NCBI GenBank assembly: GCA_903912435.1
Contig: CAIWHI010000988.1
Span: 1 to 7,196, forward strand
DNA from: an uncultured Bacteroidota bacterium
GTDB taxonomy: Bacteria > Bacteroidota > Bacteroidia > Chitinophagales > Chitinophagaceae
Length of the DNA: 7,196 nt
Direction of reading: 5' to 3'
Shown: one piece after another, positions 5,840 to 7,196 of the stretch
How positions within the stretch are numbered: position 1 is the stretch's first letter
Layout of the letters: each line of letters begins with the position of its first letter
Position numbers and translations under genes: made by a program
Notes under the pieces: generated by a model
Told to the model about the DNA's origin: nothing
The model's database searches: none
The model's input: only the letters and a program-made list of their open reading frames with translations

Positions 5840-6370
5840 ATGGCCAACTATTTCGAATTATATGAGATTCCTGTTACTTTTCACCCGGATCAGGCTGTGG
5901 TAAAGAGTAAATTTTACGAACTAAGCCGTAAATACCATCCTGATAGGTTTGCACAGGCTGGAGGCACAGCCCTGGCCGAAGCACAAATATTGGCAGCCCT
6001 CAATAATGATGCCTACAAAACCCTGAAAAGTTCTGATGCCACCATGGCCTACATTCTGAAACAATACGAGTTGCTACAGGATGAAGAAAAATATGCACTG
6101 CCATCGGCCTTCCTTATGGAAATGATGGACATAAACGAGGCCATAAGCGATTATGAAACCAACCCTGAAAATGCAGATGCCCACAGTATGGCCGAAAACA
6201 GCCTAAATGAGCAACTGGAAATGTGGGAAAATGGTGCGCTACTCCTCACCACGCGCTTTGACAATGGCGACCATAGCCATGATTTGCTATTAAAAATAAA
6301 AGATCAGTATTTTCGTAAAAAATACTTGTTGCGAATTCGGGAAAGAATCAATACATTTGCAGCCCGGTAA
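5840..6370 (+). CDS. hscB: Fe-S protein assembly co-chaperone HscB
   Basis: The product is a J-domain co-chaperone that, in known systems, brings the scaffold IscU to the Hsp70 HscA and triggers its ATPase during iron-sulfur cluster transfer in the cytoplasm. The ATG at 5840 gives 176 residues, the normal HscB length, starting MANYFELYEIP; a TTG at 5807 in the same frame would add 11 unlikely residues and overlaps the promoter element. The J domain spans residues 1-75 with the essential HPD at 33-35 inside SRKYHPDRF, followed by ALNNDAYKTLK. The C-terminal scaffold-binding helical bundle begins near PSAFLMEMMDINEAI (88-102). A second, non-functional-looking HPD occurs by chance at 15-17 in the first loop. 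No isc or suf gene lies beside it. It ends 12 bases before a tRNA gene. Confidence 0.92.
   Translation: MANYFELYEIPVTFHPDQAVVKSKFYELSRKYHPDRFAQAGGTALAEAQILAALNNDAYKTLKSSDATMAYILKQYELLQDEEKYALPSAFLMEMMDINEAISDYETNPENADAHSMAENSLNEQLEMWENGALLLTTRFDNGDHSHDLLLKIKDQYFRKKYLLRIRERINTFAAR
6329..6359 (+). promoter_or_regulatory. Candidate promoter of tRNA-Leu inside the 3' end of hscB
   Basis: TTG (6329-6331) and TACATTTG (6352-6359, matching TAnnTTTG) are separated by exactly 20 bases, the usual spacing for the primary Bacteroidota sigma factor. The predicted transcript start, near 6365, lies about 17 bases before the tRNA. This is the only candidate in the window with both elements in register. It lies entirely within hscB codons. 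Confidence 0.5.
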
Positions 6371-6382
6371 AAAGCTCCACCG

Positions 6383-6466
6383 GCCTCGATGGCGGAATTG
6401 GTAGACGCGCTAGACTCAAAATCTGGTTATCGCAAGGTAGTGCAGGTTCGATTCCTGTTCGGGGCA
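6383..6466 (+). tRNA. tRNA-Leu (anticodon CAA)
   Basis: The 84 bases fold as a class II tRNA. The acceptor arms GCCTCGA (6383-6389) and TCGGGGC (6459-6465) pair with one G-U, and the discriminator base is A6466. The D arm carries GGCGGAATTGGTAGACGC. The anticodon stem CTAGA/TCTGG holds loop CTCAAAA with anticodon CAA at 6417-6419, which reads UUG. A long variable arm (6427-6442) and the T arm with loop TTCGATT complete it. The terminal CCA is not encoded (the genome has CTCC), so it must be added after transcription. It starts 12 bases after the hscB stop codon. Confidence 0.96.
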
Positions 6467-6470
6467 CTCC

Positions 6471-6483
6471 GCTGATTATCAGC
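6471..6483. other. Short palindrome after tRNA-Leu
   Basis: GCTGAT-T-ATCAGC is a perfect 13-base palindrome, four bases after the tRNA's mature end. It has no T-run after it, so it may be a processing or stabilising hairpin in the tRNA precursor rather than a terminator. Confidence 0.3.
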
Positions 6484-6493
6484 ATGTTACAAA

Positions 6494-6524
6494 AGAGTTT
6501 TAGCCATTTTTAAGGCTAACCTCT
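6494..6524. other. Second hairpin downstream of tRNA-Leu
   Basis: TTAGCC (6500-6505) pairs with GGCTAA (6514-6519) around an 8-base loop, and AGAG (6494-6497) can pair with CTCT (6521-6524) beyond a small internal loop. It is one of three successive hairpins between the tRNA and the next gene. Function unknown. Confidence 0.3.
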
Positions 6525-6530
6525 AAAAGT

Positions 6531-6575
6531 GAAAAGCACTGTTTTTGCAAGCATTTTGCAAGCACGGTGCTTTTC
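6531..6575. terminator. Long imperfect hairpin, probable bidirectional terminator, containing a tandem 11-base repeat
   Basis: Bases 6531-6550 pair with 6556-6575: 17 Watson-Crick pairs, two G-U and one mismatch, with a 5-base loop GCATT. The outer stem GAAAAGCAC/GTGCTTTTC gives an A-rich 5' side and a T-rich 3' side followed by CTTTT on the plus strand and ACTTTT on the minus strand, so it could end transcripts both from the tRNA and from the gene ending at 6599. The inner part contains two adjacent perfect copies of TTTTGCAAGCA (6543-6553 and 6554-6564). Confidence 0.55.
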
Positions 6576-6598
6576 CTTTTCAAAGAACTCCTGTAAAA

Positions 6599-7054
6599 CT
6601 AAGGATTTTCCTTGTTTTCAAGTGTTCCGAATAAATTCTTTACTGAATGGTCATTTAGAATTGAATCCCCTATACTGCATCTGCCCCACCAATAACAATC
6701 CTTCCATGAAAACACCACTTCATCAGCATCAATCATGTGCCTTGCTATCCAATAGGGAACCGCATACCATTCATATACGGTGCGTTCAATGCCCTTATTG
6801 GTTTCCAAAACATCAATATCCTTTTCCAGGATGTAATTGCTTTCCTGCTGTAGCACCTTGTGTATTGCAGCCTTCTTTATAAGGAGTTGGTTCATAGTTC
6901 CTGTAAAAGAACCTGTGGAAAGTTCGACCGTAAAGGAATGCAAATTGTAGAGGTTGTTGAATAACTCCATGTGCTTATCCTCATATAGTAGGCTGTCAAT
7001 AAGGGCGGTTTGTGTTAGGCTAAAGTACCTACTTACGAATTCTTCAATGGTCAT
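6599..7054 (-). CDS. Hypothetical protein of 151 residues, not recognised
   Basis: I do not recognise a family. The frame runs from the ATG at 7054 to a TAG; in-frame codons upstream of 7054 contain no plausible alternative start before a TAA near the window's right edge. There is no signal peptide or membrane segment, so the protein should be cytoplasmic. The N-terminal half looks helical and polar. The C-terminal half is rich in aromatic residues: YEWYAVPYWIARHMIDADE (94-112) is followed by SWKDCYWWGRCSIGD (116-130), with Cys120 and Cys126, and then by SILNDHSVKNL. This dense, conserved-looking block suggests a real domain and possibly a binding site. The coding frame is credible because the length, start and convergent hairpin fit. 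The 3' end lies 24 bases from the probable terminator at 6531-6575. No Shine-Dalgarno sequence and no TAnnTTTG element is visible. Confidence 0.7.
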   Translation of the reverse strand: MTIEEFVSRYFSLTQTALIDSLLYEDKHMELFNNLYNLHSFTVELSTGSFTGTMNQLLIKKAAIHKVLQQESNYILEKDIDVLETNKGIERTVYEWYAVPYWIARHMIDADEVVFSWKDCYWWGRCSIGDSILNDHSVKNLFGTLENKENP

Positions 7055-7140
7055 AAACCATGTTTTAAAGGGTGAACAATAATGAGGGGCGAGAAAAAAT
7101 CTGCATATTGCTATAGGAGAGGTGGGAATTATTTTCCTCC

Positions 7141-7160
7141 CCCTGGTTAATAAACCTGGG
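7141..7160. other. Hairpin upstream of the unrecognised gene
   Basis: CCC-T-GGTT and AACC-T-GGG pair around the loop AATA with a single T-T mismatch. It is followed by a double TCTAA (7161-7170) and by three and a half TTGG units (7172-7185). It may be the transcript end of a gene beyond the right edge, or a regulatory structure; there is no clear T-run. Confidence 0.3.
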
Positions 7161-7196
7161 TCTAATCTAATTTGGTTGGTTGGTTAAACCCTATAG

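Noticed and set aside
5854..5890. First HPD triplet (residues 15-17) of HscB as a second J-domain motif
   Set aside because: It falls in the loop before helix I and lacks the surrounding helices; the true HPD is at residues 33-35 within SRKYHPDRF.
6529..6882. Open frame of 117 residues on the plus strand
   Set aside because: It overlaps the terminator-like hairpin and runs antisense to the 151-residue gene; the translation is rich in Cys, Pro and His with no domain-like pattern.
6383..7054. A tRNA-associated integrated element (genomic island at tRNA-Leu)
   Set aside because: No integrase gene and no repeated copy of the tRNA 3' end is present in the window; the gene downstream alone is not enough.

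Overview
The window reads as ordinary, gene-dense chromosomal DNA of a Bacteroidota bacterium, probably near the Chitinophagales/Sphingobacteriales. The evidence is a secreted protein with a C-terminal type IX secretion (T9SS) sorting domain, a lipoprotein family typical of the phylum, several TAnnTTTG promoter elements of the Bacteroidota sigma factor, and mostly absent Shine-Dalgarno sequences. GC content looks moderate, roughly 40% by eye. No plasmid, phage, insertion-sequence or CRISPR signature is visible.

Layout, left to right. (1) Positions 1-997, minus strand: a FrnE/DsbA-like thiol oxidoreductase followed 12 bases downstream by a small c-type cytochrome lipoprotein, which runs off the left edge. 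(2) Positions 998-1490: a gene-free stretch of 493 bases with an inverted repeat in front of the oxidoreductase gene and one full plus two half copies of a REP-like palindromic repeat. (3) Positions 1491-2855, minus: a secreted endonuclease/exonuclease/phosphatase-fold protein with a T9SS tail, whose catalytic His-Asp pair appears to be lost. (4) Positions 3091-4563, plus: a large Ig-like-domain lipoprotein, preceded by a possible 25-codon upstream ORF with a strong ribosome site. (5) Positions 4593-5795, minus: an enzyme closely resembling the lysine-ketoglutarate reductase half of the saccharopine pathway enzyme. (6) Positions 5840-6370, plus: the HscB iron-sulfur co-chaperone, divergent from (5) across only 44 bases with two overlapping promoter -7 elements. 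(7) Positions 6383-6466, plus: tRNA-Leu(CAA), which appears to have its own promoter inside the 3' end of hscB. (8) Positions 6467-6598: several hairpins, including a 45-base near-perfect one that probably terminates transcription from both sides. (9) Positions 6599-7054, minus: an unrecognised 151-residue protein. (10) Positions 7055-7196: its upstream region, with a hairpin and short tandem repeats.

The genes do not form one pathway. The cytochrome/FrnE pair may be co-transcribed; the others look like independent single-gene units. I see no convincing new multi-gene system. The observations most worth following are the substituted active site of the T9SS nuclease-like protein, the head-to-head overlapping promoters between the LKR-like gene and hscB, the tRNA promoter embedded in hscB, and the split copies of the palindromic repeat.
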